Below are positions 1 through 58,680 of a stretch of DNA of 64,000 nt, piece by piece. The DNA comes from Scylla paramamosain (taxonomy: Eukaryota > Arthropoda > Malacostraca > Decapoda > Portunidae). Location of the stretch: assembly GCF_035594125.1 (NCBI RefSeq), contig NC_087152.1, positions 16,026,001 through 16,090,000 of the forward strand, in the 5' to 3' direction. Below the pieces are notes generated by a model that had not been told where the DNA came from, did no database searches, and saw only the letters and a program-made list of their open reading frames with translations. The position numbers were made by a program, and so were the translations under genes. Positions within the stretch are counted from its first letter, which is position 1. Every line of letters starts with the position of its first letter.

Positions 1-430
1 AAACTAATCTTTCTCTTGCAGGGCAAGTCAAACTAATCTTTCTCTTGCAGGGCAGGTCAAACTAATCTCTCTCTTGCAGGGCAAGTCAAACTAATCTTTC
101 TCTTGCAGGGCAGGTCAAACTAATCTTTCTCTTGCAGGGCAGGTCAAACTAATCTTTCTCTTGCAGGGCAGGTCAAACTAATCTCTCTCTTGCAGGGCAG
201 GTCAAACTAATCTCTCTCTTGCAGGGCAGGTCAAACTAATATCTCTCTTGCAGGGCAGGTCAAACTAATATCTCTCTTGCAGGGCAGGTCAAACTAATAT
301 CTCTCTTGCAGGGCAGGTCAAACTAATATCTCTTGCAGGGCAGGTCAAACTAATGTCTCTTGCAGGGCTGTCTCTTGCAGGGTAGGTCAAATTAATATCT
401 TCTGTCTCTTGCAGGTCAAACTAATTAATA
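1..430. repeat. 29-bp tandem array of splice-acceptor-like units
   Basis: Fifteen occurrences of CTTGCAGG spaced mostly 29-30 bases apart. Each unit reads AAACTAAT, a pyrimidine run, CTTGCAG, then GGCAGGTC. The units are near identical at the left and shorten and diverge after about base 330. The array runs off the left edge of the window. It is downstream of the cadherin gene, on the opposite strand in the acceptor-like sense. Confidence 0.95.
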
Positions 431-1045
431 TCTTTACCACTACTTCAAGTTTCTCCCCTCTACTCTGACTCTATTACCTATGGCGTTACCAGGCAACAAT
501 GAGCAGCTCGCCACTGTGATACCCCCCCCTTGAGGGGATAATGCTCACTTCGGTGAGGGGGACCTGGAGACAGGAGACACAAATATCCATACACATAAAG
601 ACACTCGCTCCTTCTTTATGTTCTTTCTCCATTTCCCTATCTTCTGTCTCTGTTCTCTATATTCTCTCTTCATTCTCGCTTCTCCATTTCTGTTTTCTCT
701 ATCTTCTCTGTCTGTTCTCTATATTCTCTCCATTTTATGTTATCTATTTCTCTATTTTTTCTATCTTTCCTCTATTTGTTGTTTTATCTTCTATCTTTCG
801 TCTTTATAGAATATTCTGTCAAGTAGTTTTCTGGATTTAATGCCCTATTTTCTTATTGCAGTAAGATCAGTAACAGTTGGTGGGAATTCAGCTGGGGATG
901 AGGCAGCGAGGCTGTGAGGCTAGTGAAGCAGATGGCAGGTGCACTTGCGCCCTGTGAAGAATGTAATGTGAGGTCTTGTCATTGAAGTAAATTATAATGC
1001 TAAGAATTAAATGTGTTGCCGATTCCTTTGTGTATAAATTTCCAG

Positions 1046-1076
<31 letters not shown>

Positions 1077-2134
1077 TGGGCAGCTTGGTGATGTCTGAGT
1101 GAGTGGTTTGGTGAGCGGAACAAAGTGAGAGACTGGGGTTCACTCTAGTGTTCATACGATTCATGAAGGAACATAGGTCCGATCTTAAGGCAAGTTATTT
1201 AGAGAATGAAAATATAATCCAACAATCGAATTCTGTTGACATAAGGTATCGAGGACTACATGTAATTACAAATGTATGGTAGAAAACTGAAAATATAATC
1301 CAACAATCGAATTCTGTTGGCATAAGGTATCGAGGACTACATGTAATTACAAATGTATGGTAGAAAACTAAGAGAAAGCAGGAGGGTGAAAACTTGACCG
1401 AGAGAACGGAAGAATAAGGCGAAACAAGTTCATTAATAAAATATTAACAAATCGGGTAAAACAGGAATAAAACCAGTATGTAGGTATCTACGGATGATGT
1501 AACACTGAAGAAAAAGGTAAAGACCAATAAAATTGAGACGTATGGGTGGTGAGAAAATTTGGTTGGAATAGCTATAATAGTGAGAAAGGAATAACGAAGC
1601 AGAGAGAGATGGATGAAATCCCTTTAGAGCATAGAGAATAGCGTGAGGAAATAGGTTATGACAATTCTTCTTAACAACACACCAGGTTATGACCGTTCTT
1701 AACGCACCAGTTAGTGCACAATGGAGGAAGATTATAAAGTACTACATAACTGAATGCATAAGGCAGAGATGTGACCAGACAATAAGGAAAGTAAATTGCA
1801 TTACTGAACCCTGCTAAGGCTGTACTGGAATCATGAGAATAGAATGATTTATACGAGACGAGCTTTGTCATTGCCAGTTTCACATCCGCATGAAACGGGC
1901 AACCGATGCTTCATTACAGGAGCGAGGACGCTGGACTGCCCCGTGCTCAGTCTAATGAAAGCAGTATTATTTAATTTGATATTGGTACTGGCAACCAATG
2001 GAGTTGACGGAATCACTCAGTATAGTGAATTTACTGGTTCTCAAATAAAAAGTGGTAGATGACTGGATTAAGCTATGTAATCAGATTGTTACTACTGTGT
2101 GAATGGGGGGAGATTCAAAAGAGACAAATTTATG
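431..2134. other. No recognised gene
   Basis: The stretch has a pyrimidine-rich block (600-800, TTCTCTATATTCTC-like), a short (GT)n at 1047-1078 and an 81-bp duplication listed separately. Open frames are short and look like chance. I see no coding gene. Confidence 0.6.
1207..1369. repeat. Tandem duplication, 2 x 81 bp
   Basis: Two adjacent 81-base copies beginning TGAAAATATAATCC and ending AGAAAACT differ at one position (GAC versus GGC near the middle), so the duplication is recent. Confidence 0.95.
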
Positions 2135-2258
2135 CGTAGAGACAATAGGTAGTTGGAAACAAGTGGGCATGTTTTTATGCAAGGACTGTCACGTGTAGGT
2201 CTGATGGGTTCTTGCAACTTCTCTTATGTGCTTATGTTACCTTATCTTATGCTCTTAT
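2135..2258 (+). mobile_element. LINE 3' end fragment, ATGTTCTT-type tail
   Basis: The piece contains AAGGACTGTCACGTGTAG, CTGATGGGTTCTTGCA and a tail of diverged CTTATGTT units. It matches the last hundred bases of the fragments at 11.1, 23.1 kb (same strand) and 2.6, 16.3, 32.5 kb (opposite strand). Confidence 0.75.
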
Positions 2259-2637
2259 GAGTCTGGCCTAATAACTTAGATAAAAGTGCCTAATAATTAT
2301 ACAGAAAGAGGGCGTCTCACTCCTGGGGCGAGGCACCTGCGAAAAGCAAGTGTTCCCGCATCCGGATTATGATAAACAGAGTCCAGCTTAGTTCGCAAAC
2401 AAAATCGAAACATATTTGATCACACTTATATAATTTAAAGAGATTAAGCTCACTTTGAAGATTATAGATAGTTTTACGGTCTTTTTTATAGTGATGACAT
2501 ATTTCGCCATTTGTATCGCTTTTATTGTGATAATGGGATAATAGAGGAGGATAAAAGTTCACATGAACCTCAGTGATAATCTTGTTTCAAATGAAGTATC
2601 GTGAATCTCAAGTGTTTCTTCAGGAGTGGAATTCGTT

Positions 2638-2925
2638 AGAACATAAGAAAATGTGGGAAGCTGCAAGAAGCCATCAGGCCTACACATGGGATTGCCTGCA
2701 TGAAACATACTTACTTATTTCCACCTGTCATCGCCTTCCATAAGTTTCTTTAATTTTCTTTTAAAGCCCTCTTATGACTCAACACAAACAACCGGATTAC
2801 GGAGTCCATTACATTCATCTACCACTCTATTTGATAACCAGTTCCTCCCTATCTCTTTATTTAAAATCCAGCTTTTCTCAACCTTGAACCTGTTACTCTT
2901 TCTCGTGTAGGTCATTTATTGTCTC
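2638..2925 (-). mobile_element. LINE 3' end fragment with reverse-transcriptase C-terminus
   Basis: On the minus strand the piece encodes NRVVDECNGLRNPVV and KRKLKKLMEGDDRWK*, with a stop-like change inside. This is the F-x-x-R-V-V-x-x-W-N-x-L-P-x-x-V-V end of non-LTR reverse transcriptases, followed by a 3' UTR and a tail reading CTTATGTTCT. It is the longest of six related fragments. Confidence 0.8.
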
Positions 2926-3561
2926 TCACGGTTGAATACGAATAAATCTCGGGATATTTTTAAGCAAAGACTACCACAATACTTTGTCCTCATGGTTCTC
3001 AATCCGCAACATGCTATTGTTACCCATAAATTTGATTTTAGGCACGTTTTCTTTTACATATTCGCAGATTTTCTGTTCCAGATTGTAAATGGGTAACCGT
3101 GTTTGCTTCGTGTTGTATTGCCGACTACAAGTAGTTATTATTACTGAAGGTGAGCCTCTTGAAAACATGACATACTGCAGGACTGTTAAATAGTGATAAA
3201 TAGATAGGGATATAATTCTTTCATCCTGTATTCCCAATTTCATTCTATAACACTACCATAAGGATGTGACTGACTAACAATTAATAGATGCTCGGTAGAA
3301 ATGTTACAGCTTTTCGTTCTCTGTTGCCTGAATTTGATTTCAACCTTGTAGTCTTGTTCCGTCATCCTCACCACGTCCACCACTGAACAAACCTAATCTA
3401 GAATCTTGCTAACTAGTTCATGCTATCCCTGCCAGTGATATCAAATACCTGCACATGCGTAGATTTATTCGGGATAGATGTGTGTGTGTTAGAGATGGAG
3501 ACAATCGTACGGCAACACTCTACGTGATAGTTTTTATAAAGGAAAAAAAAAAAAAAAGAAA

Positions 3562-3621
<60 letters not shown>

Positions 3622-3677
3622 AAACAAATACCAGGAATAGATAATCTAAGTTTTAGAAATGAAAAAAAGAGTAAACA

Positions 3678-3723
<46 letters not shown>

Positions 3724-4124
3724 TTAATATAAGATAAACAAATATAAGAAAAAGATAATCTACTATAAGACTGTCTACTACAGTAATATGCAAACTGATC
3801 CCTCTTATAGCTGAAACAGATCCTAATGGCACTGAATCACTGGTATCATTATAATCATCACTAAAACATGTTGCTGCCAAGATTCATATTCCACAAGTTA
3901 CCAACCTGTGCACTAGGCAACGGGATTCTTGACGTCTCACACACGCTTTCTGCCGATTGTAACATTGTGTAAGAAACTTATTAAAACTTTTGAGGACTTC
4001 ATTTGTCGATGCTGTGTTCAGTGGTGTAGCTATTACGGTCTTCACTCATTCCACTTCTTTCTGAGGAGTGCAGAAACGGGCCTAAAGAGTAAGTGGGATA
4101 GACCGATGGAGGAAAGCAGCGTAA
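2926..4124. other. Downstream flank with two (GA)n tracts
   Basis: Two (GA)n tracts lie at about 3565-3617 and 3681-3721. Short open frames through them are repeat artefacts. No gene is recognised. Confidence 0.6.
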
Positions 4125-4817
4125 AGGCCCCTTTACACAGTCAAACGGTTTGTCAAACCCGGTTTGACAAACACGTGTTTGAAGTGATGTTTGAACGTGC
4201 GAACGGGGTATTAGGTTGTCAAACACGTTGGCCAAACGGTTTGAAGAAAGCTTGATCGAGCCTGACTTTTGTGGGCGGGGCTTAACTCATCCACAAACAG
4301 TTTGCGTGTGAGAACATGCAACATCAAACCTCAGTAGCGCTTCAAACCAAGGAGTCGATGGGTCATATCTTACAGCTGAAATATGGAGAACAGAAATGGA
4401 AAGAGGCACGAGAGGGATGTGTTACTGAAATTCATACATACCTACAGAGATCATTCAGCCTTATGGAAAGTAGATCTATGTATGTTTCTTCGTCAATCCT
4501 CAAATAATTACGCCAGTCATTTGACTCTGATTTCAAATCAACAAGCAGGTTGGTATGTGAATGTTGATCTCTTTTTAACAGCCAGTCCTTTGTCCACTTT
4601 GATCTTTTTTTTCCCTTAGTGCCACCGCTAAGCCACTGACAATTAAATCGTCCTAGTCGAGAGGCATATCTTTCCTTTACAAAAGCGCGAATCACACTGA
4701 GCTGAGGACTGAGGTTTGATGTAAGTTTGCTTTGACTGTTTGACACCTCTTCAAACCGCTTGACAAGCAGGTTGGACAACCGGGTTTGGCAAACCGTTTG
4801 ACTGTGTAAAGGCCCCT
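4125..4817. mobile_element. PIF/Harbinger-derived transposon, 693 bp, with TIRs
   Basis: The left end AGGCCCCTTTACACAGTC and the reverse complement of the right end, AGGGGCCTTTACACAGTC, are inverted repeats that continue into CAAACGGTTTG. A three-base TAA flanks both ends (4122-4124, 4818-4820), the target duplication expected of PIF/Harbinger. The interior keeps only the N-terminal part of a transposase, so this is an internally deleted, non-autonomous copy. Confidence 0.85.
4432..4722 (-). pseudogene. Harbinger transposase N-terminal remnant
   Basis: The minus strand encodes a stretch with KKRSKWTKDWLLKRDQHS-like composition (WTKDWLLKRDQHSHTNLL, then LRIDEETYIDLLS). The W-x-x-x-W-L-x-R-R/K-x-x-x-x-x-x-x-x-L and F/Y-L-R-x-D/x-E-x-x-x-x-L-L pattern is the start of HARBI1-type nucleases. 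It stops before the catalytic DDE region, so no active enzyme is encoded. Confidence 0.75.
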
Positions 4818-4820
4818 TAA

Positions 4821-5962
4821 CATTACAGCAACAACAACAACAACAACAACAACAGTAATAGCAACAACAGCAGCAGCGATAATGAAATTCCGTGTCATAG
4901 AAAACGATATACCAGCAAACTACACCACAGGAAAAATTGGAACGAATATCCATTTTTTAACAAAAGAAAATATGTTTAAACTCGTCCGAACTAAACGAAA
5001 AGTTTGAAAAGGAGGGGAAAACTTTCAAAAGCGCAGTTAAAGAAAAGAAAGATGGCACGTGATCTTACTTGTTTATTTGTTTATTTATTCTTGTATTTTT
5101 TCATTGTCTTTCTCTGAATTTAACTCTTACAAGAAAGCGTTTTTTTTTTTTCCTGGCCTCAATGAAGGTACAAGGAAGCAAATCAAACTTGAGTACCAGA
5201 GACTTCACATTAATGTCATCATATGTTGTAAAGCTTAATCATGGTCGACTAACAAATGATCTTCAGGACATAATAATTAATATAAGTAATATTCGAAAGC
5301 ATCCTTTAATTATAATCCTGATGATACATAAATAGACTCAAAGTAATGACCTCAAAGCCTAACATGGCATAACACTAGCAATTGCTCAACTCAGAGACAA
5401 GGATGTAATAATTCAACACCTACATATGTATAAGGCATTTTCTAATTGCCTTTCACAACATTCAAGAAAGTGCAGATGTCATTTCAAATCACAGTTAAAG
5501 CTTATTTGTATTACTTTGGAAAAGAAAGAATAAAACATACAGATTTATCATTAGTATTCCTTTCATAACTCTTCAAGAGTGACTGAGGCGGGACTCACAT
5601 CAGTAGTAACTTCCTGGTCATGGCAATTATAATTGATGCCTATGTGGCCTGAAGGAACGTGGGCCTCCTGGCTGATGCGCTTGCTAAATGTGTTAATCCT
5701 CCTCACCATGAACAGACCACATTCACAATGACTGAACCGTTCAAGCAGAAGAAAAGAAGGAATTCGTAAGTAGCTCGTGCTGCTGCTTCATTTTCAGCCA
5801 CGTGACCTCGTGACGAAATAACAACCTTGCCTTCGTACCAGCAAACGAAATCTCATCCAGACCGATTATGAATCATAATATTTATATAATATTTGGTACT
5901 AGACCCTGATATATCTGTACTGTTCCTGAAACACCGTACCTTCCTTGTAGGTATACATATAT

Positions 5963-6040
<78 letters not shown>

Positions 6041-6179
6041 TACAAAATACTACAAGATACTTCCTTATGAAAATCTTCCACAACCTTTACAAAATTTCAG
6101 GAGGCAATATTAAATACTCTTTTGGTTATAAAACTACAAAATTAATCATCCACGATGTTCAAAACATTCAAAGTAGATG
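4821..6179. other. Downstream flank, no gene; (AC)n at 5966-6038
   Basis: A CAA-rich triplet run (about 4827-4872) and an (AC)n tract of about 73 bp. The remainder is AT-rich with only short frames. Confidence 0.6.
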
Positions 6180-6185
6180 TTTATT
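6180..6185 (-). promoter_or_regulatory. Polyadenylation signal AATAAA for the cadherin gene
   Basis: The plus strand reads TTTATT, i.e. AATAAA on the gene strand, 59 bases after the stop codon. This would give a very short 3' UTR; later signals may also be used. Confidence 0.6.
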
Positions 6186-6244
6186 GGTATGAGACATCGG
6201 GATTCGTTATTCATAGCCATCTCCTGTAATAGCGTAGCTCCTAA

Positions 6245-54250
<48,006 letters not shown>

Positions 54251-54570
54251 TCACTTGGGTTCTTCGCGCCGCATGAGTCCTGTGTGGTAGAAGAAAAGGT
54301 TCCGTCAAACAGTGAGATGATTGCAGGTCATTCACAAGTCAGAGTTTTAGGAGACATTATTAATTGCACAACTTCAAGGCATCTGAGCAAATTCTCCAGA
54401 AATCTGCTAGTCTTGTGGATCACATGAATCTAACTTCTCAAGGTAGATTATATATAAATGTACTCGCATTGTCTATTACCTTCCTTATGTCTAATGCAGT
54501 TATCAAGATATATGGCTTAACAGCATGTACTGGTAAGGAAAAACGAAAACGAAAGATGAATGTAAAAGAT

Positions 54571-54675
<105 letters not shown>

Positions 54676-55528
54676 CGCTACTCACCGAGCACGCAAAATT
54701 ATGAGCATGAATTTTAAGCAGATCACAGAGCGTGGCGTGCCGGGCTAATAGGGAATGGGTGGAATTCTTGTGAAAGGTGTTCTGGACTGCTGGTTCTGGC
54801 CGGTACTTTTTCCTCAATGAATTCCAGGGATATGAAAAATACTTCCACTTTCACGAACATGCCCATGTTTCATTACGCCTCATTCCGGGGGTGTAATGTG
54901 GTTTATGGAGGAAGGAAAAAAATCACATGATCTCCAATATACGTATTGTGATAAGGGAAAGCTTGAATATGACTAATTATACAATAATATTTTTTGTTTT
55001 CTATGTATTTTATTATATATTGCATACAAATTATAGTACGTATGTGATTATCAGAAAATGAAAAGAAATAATACATGTAATTGGAAAGGAAAAAGTTATA
55101 TAGAATACAACAAAGTATGTAAGGAATGTTATTTCCTTCATACACATTTCACTATTTCACATACCGGTGTTGGTACGTGAATAGAATGAAAGAGAGGAAA
55201 AAAAAAAAGGCAGACTGTGATATATTAAATATGAAAAGAAAACTATGTAGAATGTAATAAAGTATATAAGGAGTGTTATTTCTTGCACCGTTTACTATTT
55301 CACATGCTAGTGTTGCTTTGTGAATAGAATAGAAGATAAAACATATATAACACAGACAGGTTTTCAAGATCTAACTCCCCTCGTGATTTCTGGCATCTAG
55401 CCAAAAATATCTCCAATAACTTTGCTTCTTCTTCTTTCCCTCCTCTATTTCAACCAGATGGCACCACTGCTATCACATCTATTTCTAAAGCTGAACTCTT
55501 TGCTCAAACCTTTGCTAAAAAGTCTACC

Positions 55529-55867
55529 TTGGACGATTCTGGGCATGTTCCTCCCTCTCCCCCACCCTCTGACTACTTCATGCCACCTATTAAAATTCTT
55601 CGCAATGATGTTTTCCATGCCCTCGCTGGCCTAAACCCTCGGAAGGCTTATGGACCTGATTGGGTTCCTCCTATTGTTCTCCGAAACTGTGCCTCCGTGC
55701 TTGCACCTTGCCTAGTCAAACTCTTTCAGCTCTGTCTGTCAACATCTACCTTTCCTTCTTGCTGGAAGTTTGCCTACATTCAACCTGTTCCTAAAAAAGG
55801 TGACCGCTCTAATCCATCAAACTACCGTCCTATTGCTTTAATTTCCTGCTTATCTAAAGTTTTTTAA
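55529..55867 (+). pseudogene. LINE copy 2 reverse transcriptase, N-terminal part
   Basis: 112 codons including NDVFHALAGLNPRKAYGPDW and GDRSNPSNYRPIALISCLSK, ended by TAA where copy 1 has GAA (Glu). It is continued in the same frame after the stop. Confidence 0.88.
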
Positions 55868-56032
55868 TCTATCCTCAACAGGAAGATTCTTAAACATCTA
55901 TCACTTCACAACCTTCTATCTGATCGCCAGTATGGGTTCTGTCAAGGCCGCTCTACTGCTGATCTTCTGGCTTTCCTTACTGAGTCTTGGTCATCCTCTT
56001 TTAGAGATTTTGGTGAAACTTTTGCTGTTGCC

Positions 56033-56818
56033 TTGGACATATCAAAAGCCTTTGATAGAGTCTGGCACAGAGCTTTGATTTCCAAACTACCCTCCAACGG
56101 TTTCTATCCTTCTCTCTGTAACTTCATCTCAAGTTTCCTTTCTGACCGTTCTATTGCTGCTGTGGTAGACGGTCACTGTTCTTCTCCTAAATCTATTAAC
56201 AGTGGTGTTCCTCAGGGTTCTATCCTGTCACCCACTCTCTTCTTATTATTCATTGATGATCTTCTAAACCAAACTTCTTGTCCTATCCACTCCTACGCTG
56301 ATGATACCACCCTGCACTTTTCCACGTCTTTTCATAGACGTCCAACCCTTCAGGAGGTAAACATATCACGCAGGGAAGCCACAGAACGCCTGACTTCTGA
56401 TCTTTCTAAAATTTCTGATTGGGGCAGAGCAAACTTGGTATTGTTCAATGCCTCAAAAACTCAATTCCTCCATCTATCAACTCGACACAACCTTCCAGAC
56501 AACTATCCCCTCTTCTTCAATGACACTCAACTGTCTCCCTCTTCTACACTGAACATCCTCGGTCTGTCCTTTACTTATAATCTGAACTGGAAACTTCACA
56601 TCTCATCTCTAGCTAAAACAGCTTCTATGAAGTTAGGTGTTCTGAGACGTCTCCGCCAGTTTTACTCACCCCCCCCAGCTGCTAACTCTGTACAAGGGCC
56701 TTATCCGTCCATGTATGGAGTATGCTTCACATGTCTGGGGGGATTCCACTCATACTGCTCTTCTAGACAGGGTGGAATCAAAAGCTTTTCATCTCATCAA
56801 CTCCTCTTCTCTAACTGA
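56033..56818 (+). pseudogene. LINE copy 2 reverse transcriptase, catalytic and thumb part
   Basis: DISKAFDRVWHRALISKLPS, INSGVPQGSILSPTLFLLFI and IHSYADDTTLHFS are intact catalytic motifs. The true frame leaves this ORF at the C-run 56667-56674, so the last about 45 codons here are off-frame. Confidence 0.9.
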
Positions 56819-57137
56819 CTGTCTTCAGCCTCTCTCTCACCACCGCAATGTAGCATATCTAGCTGTCTTCTACCGCTATTTTCATGCCAACTGCTCTTCT
56901 GATCTTGCTAACTGCATGCCTCCCCTCCTTCCGCGGCCTCGCTGCACAAGACTTTCTTCTTTCTCTCACCCCTATTCTGTCCATCTCTCTAACGCAAGAG
57001 TTAACCAGTATTCTCAATCATTCATCCCTTTCTCTGGTAAACTCTGGAACTCCCTGCCTGCTTCTGTATTTCCACCTTCCTATGATTTGGATTCCTTCAA
57101 GAGGGAGGTTTCAAGACACTTATCCACCAATTTTTGA
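56715..57137 (+). pseudogene. LINE copy 2 C-terminal region
   Basis: MEYASHVWGDSTHTALLDRV and GKLWNSLPASVFPPSYDLDS, then FKREVSRHLSTNF and a stop. This is the W-N-S-L-P end typical of LINE reverse-transcriptase proteins. It lies in the +1 frame relative to the catalytic part. Confidence 0.85.
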
Positions 57138-57647
57138 CCACTGCTTTGACTCTTTTTTGGGACTGGCATTTCAGTGGGCATTTTTTTTATTAGATTTTTG
57201 TTGCCCTTGGCCAGTATCCTTCCTACATAAAAAAAAAAAAAGTGTATAGAATATAAAAAAAATATACAGACAATTTCTTTCTTACAAACGTTCATTTAAC
57301 TATTCCACATGCTGGTGATACACGTGATCCAAATAACAGAGAGAAAGCGTCACTCTGGCTGATAAATGTATTAAGAAAAAAAAAAAAAAAAAGCTAGACT
57401 GCAACAAAAATTCTTTATGGATGGAAACACGAGTCCACACCAGAGGTACAGTTGTTCCACGAACTAGCTGGAGAGTGGCTGACATCGCTACAATGTCTCT
57501 TGAGGTGTAGCGACTCACAACTCCTTTAAAATCTTCACTTACACTCACTGTGTTTGGAAATTCTGGTAACATGTCACAGTTACCTACACTGTGTTCAGTA
57601 TTACGTCCTTTGAGTTCAGAATGTATAAGTTGCCAAGTTTTGTATCT

Positions 57648-57858
57648 TTCATCCCTATTACTGTTAAACTCTGGAACTACTTGCCTGCTCTTGTATTTTC
57701 CCTACCCATGACATGGTCTTTCAAGAGGAAGATTTCAAGACACTTTTCTGATTTTGAATAATCTTATTGGCTCAACTCCTTAGGGACTGGTACTTCACTG
57801 GTCCTTTTTTTCTTGCCTTTTTGAAGCCTTTGGCAAGGGCATCTTAAAGAAAAAAAGT
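57648..57858 (+). mobile_element. LINE 3' end fragment, related but diverged
   Basis: Encodes VKLWNYLPALVFSLP and FKRKISRHFSDFE*, then GGGACTGGTACTTCACTGG, a T-run, GCCTTTGGCAAGGGCATC and a short A-run. It is a second subfamily of the same LINE, more diverged than copies 1 and 2. Confidence 0.78.
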
Positions 57859-58434
57859 TTGTCAACAGATGAGACTTGATATTGAGAAATAATATTAACA
57901 CAGTGGAAATGAATTCAATAAATTGCACGACTAGGAGTTGCGAAATATACCCTTCATATTGCCATTATATGTTTCCTTTACATGACCGTCAATTCAAGGT
58001 TTATCTTCAGCTTTACATTATAGTATAAGAATATGCAATCCTTTTTGCGTTCTTGTCGACAATGTGAATAAAATAAAATTCAATAATGTGGCTGTCGGGC
58101 ATCAAAGTATCGTGTAGACCCCGGATGTTCACCATCTTATTTGCTTGTCTTCTTATGTATATTCACGGTCACAGTAATGTCAAAGTTCAATAAAGGGTAA
58201 ATCCTTTCAAACCCGAACACTTCTTCTGCAACAGGGAGAGAAGAGACATAAAAATCACGTGAATTGAAATTTACCCGCATGAGAAAAGGAACACGATATT
58301 GCATCAAAATGCAATAAAGTCTTTCAAACGCAGAGGTTTCTCCAGCAACAGGGACGACATGAAGGATGTACGAATGACATGAACCGAAATCAACACGCCT
58401 GAGAAAAGAAAAAAAAAAAAAAAACAGGCTTTGG

Positions 58435-58535
<101 letters not shown>

Positions 58536-58547
58536 CTAGGAGAAATT

Positions 58548-58680
58548 TTATGCATGGATGCAATGAAAGAGGACATGGTTGTAATGGGTGTGAGTGAAAA
58601 AAGACGCAAAATATCGAGAGTGTTGGAGAAGAATGATCCGCTATGGCGACCTCTAGCGAGAGGAGCCGAAAGAAGATAGT
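58548..58680 (+). pseudogene. Frame-broken reverse-transcriptase C-terminal fragment
   Basis: DAMKEDMVVMGVSEK is readable, and in the next frame, after the A-run at 58598-58603, comes a W-R-R-M-I-R-x-G-D segment. This x-D-x-x-x-V-G-V-S-E-x-D-A-x-x-R-x-x-W-R-R-x-I-R-x-G-D order is common at the end of LINE or domesticated reverse-transcriptase proteins. It is a short relic with one extra base. Confidence 0.55.

Larger units (their letters stand above)
55365..57241 (+). mobile_element. Non-LTR retrotransposon (LINE), copy 2, 5'-truncated, poly-A ended
   Basis: About 1.88 kb, close to copy 1 over its whole length but starting inside the stretch between endonuclease and reverse transcriptase that copy 1 lacks. 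It ends TATCCTTCCTACAT and a poly-A. The reverse transcriptase is broken by TAA at 55864. GVPQGS and YADD are intact here. It lies upstream of the proposed cadherin start, opposite to that gene. Confidence 0.9.
55090..57355. repeat. 152-bp tandem repeat split by LINE copy 2
   Basis: Units around 55090-55200, 55240-55345 and 57242-57330 share TATAGAATA/TGTAGAATG, TATTTC-TTC and ACTATTTCACATGCTGGTG-like elements. The first two are spaced 152 bases apart. The third lies directly after the LINE, so the LINE interrupted an existing repeat. Confidence 0.7.

Noticed and set aside
1..430. CRISPR-like array
   Set aside because: The repeat units are directly adjacent with no unique spacers and the context is an animal genome.
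541..840. 99-codon plus-strand frame with hydrophobic composition
   Set aside because: It comes from a TCT/TTC-rich degenerate stretch with no homology signal; the apparent membrane segments follow from T-rich codons.
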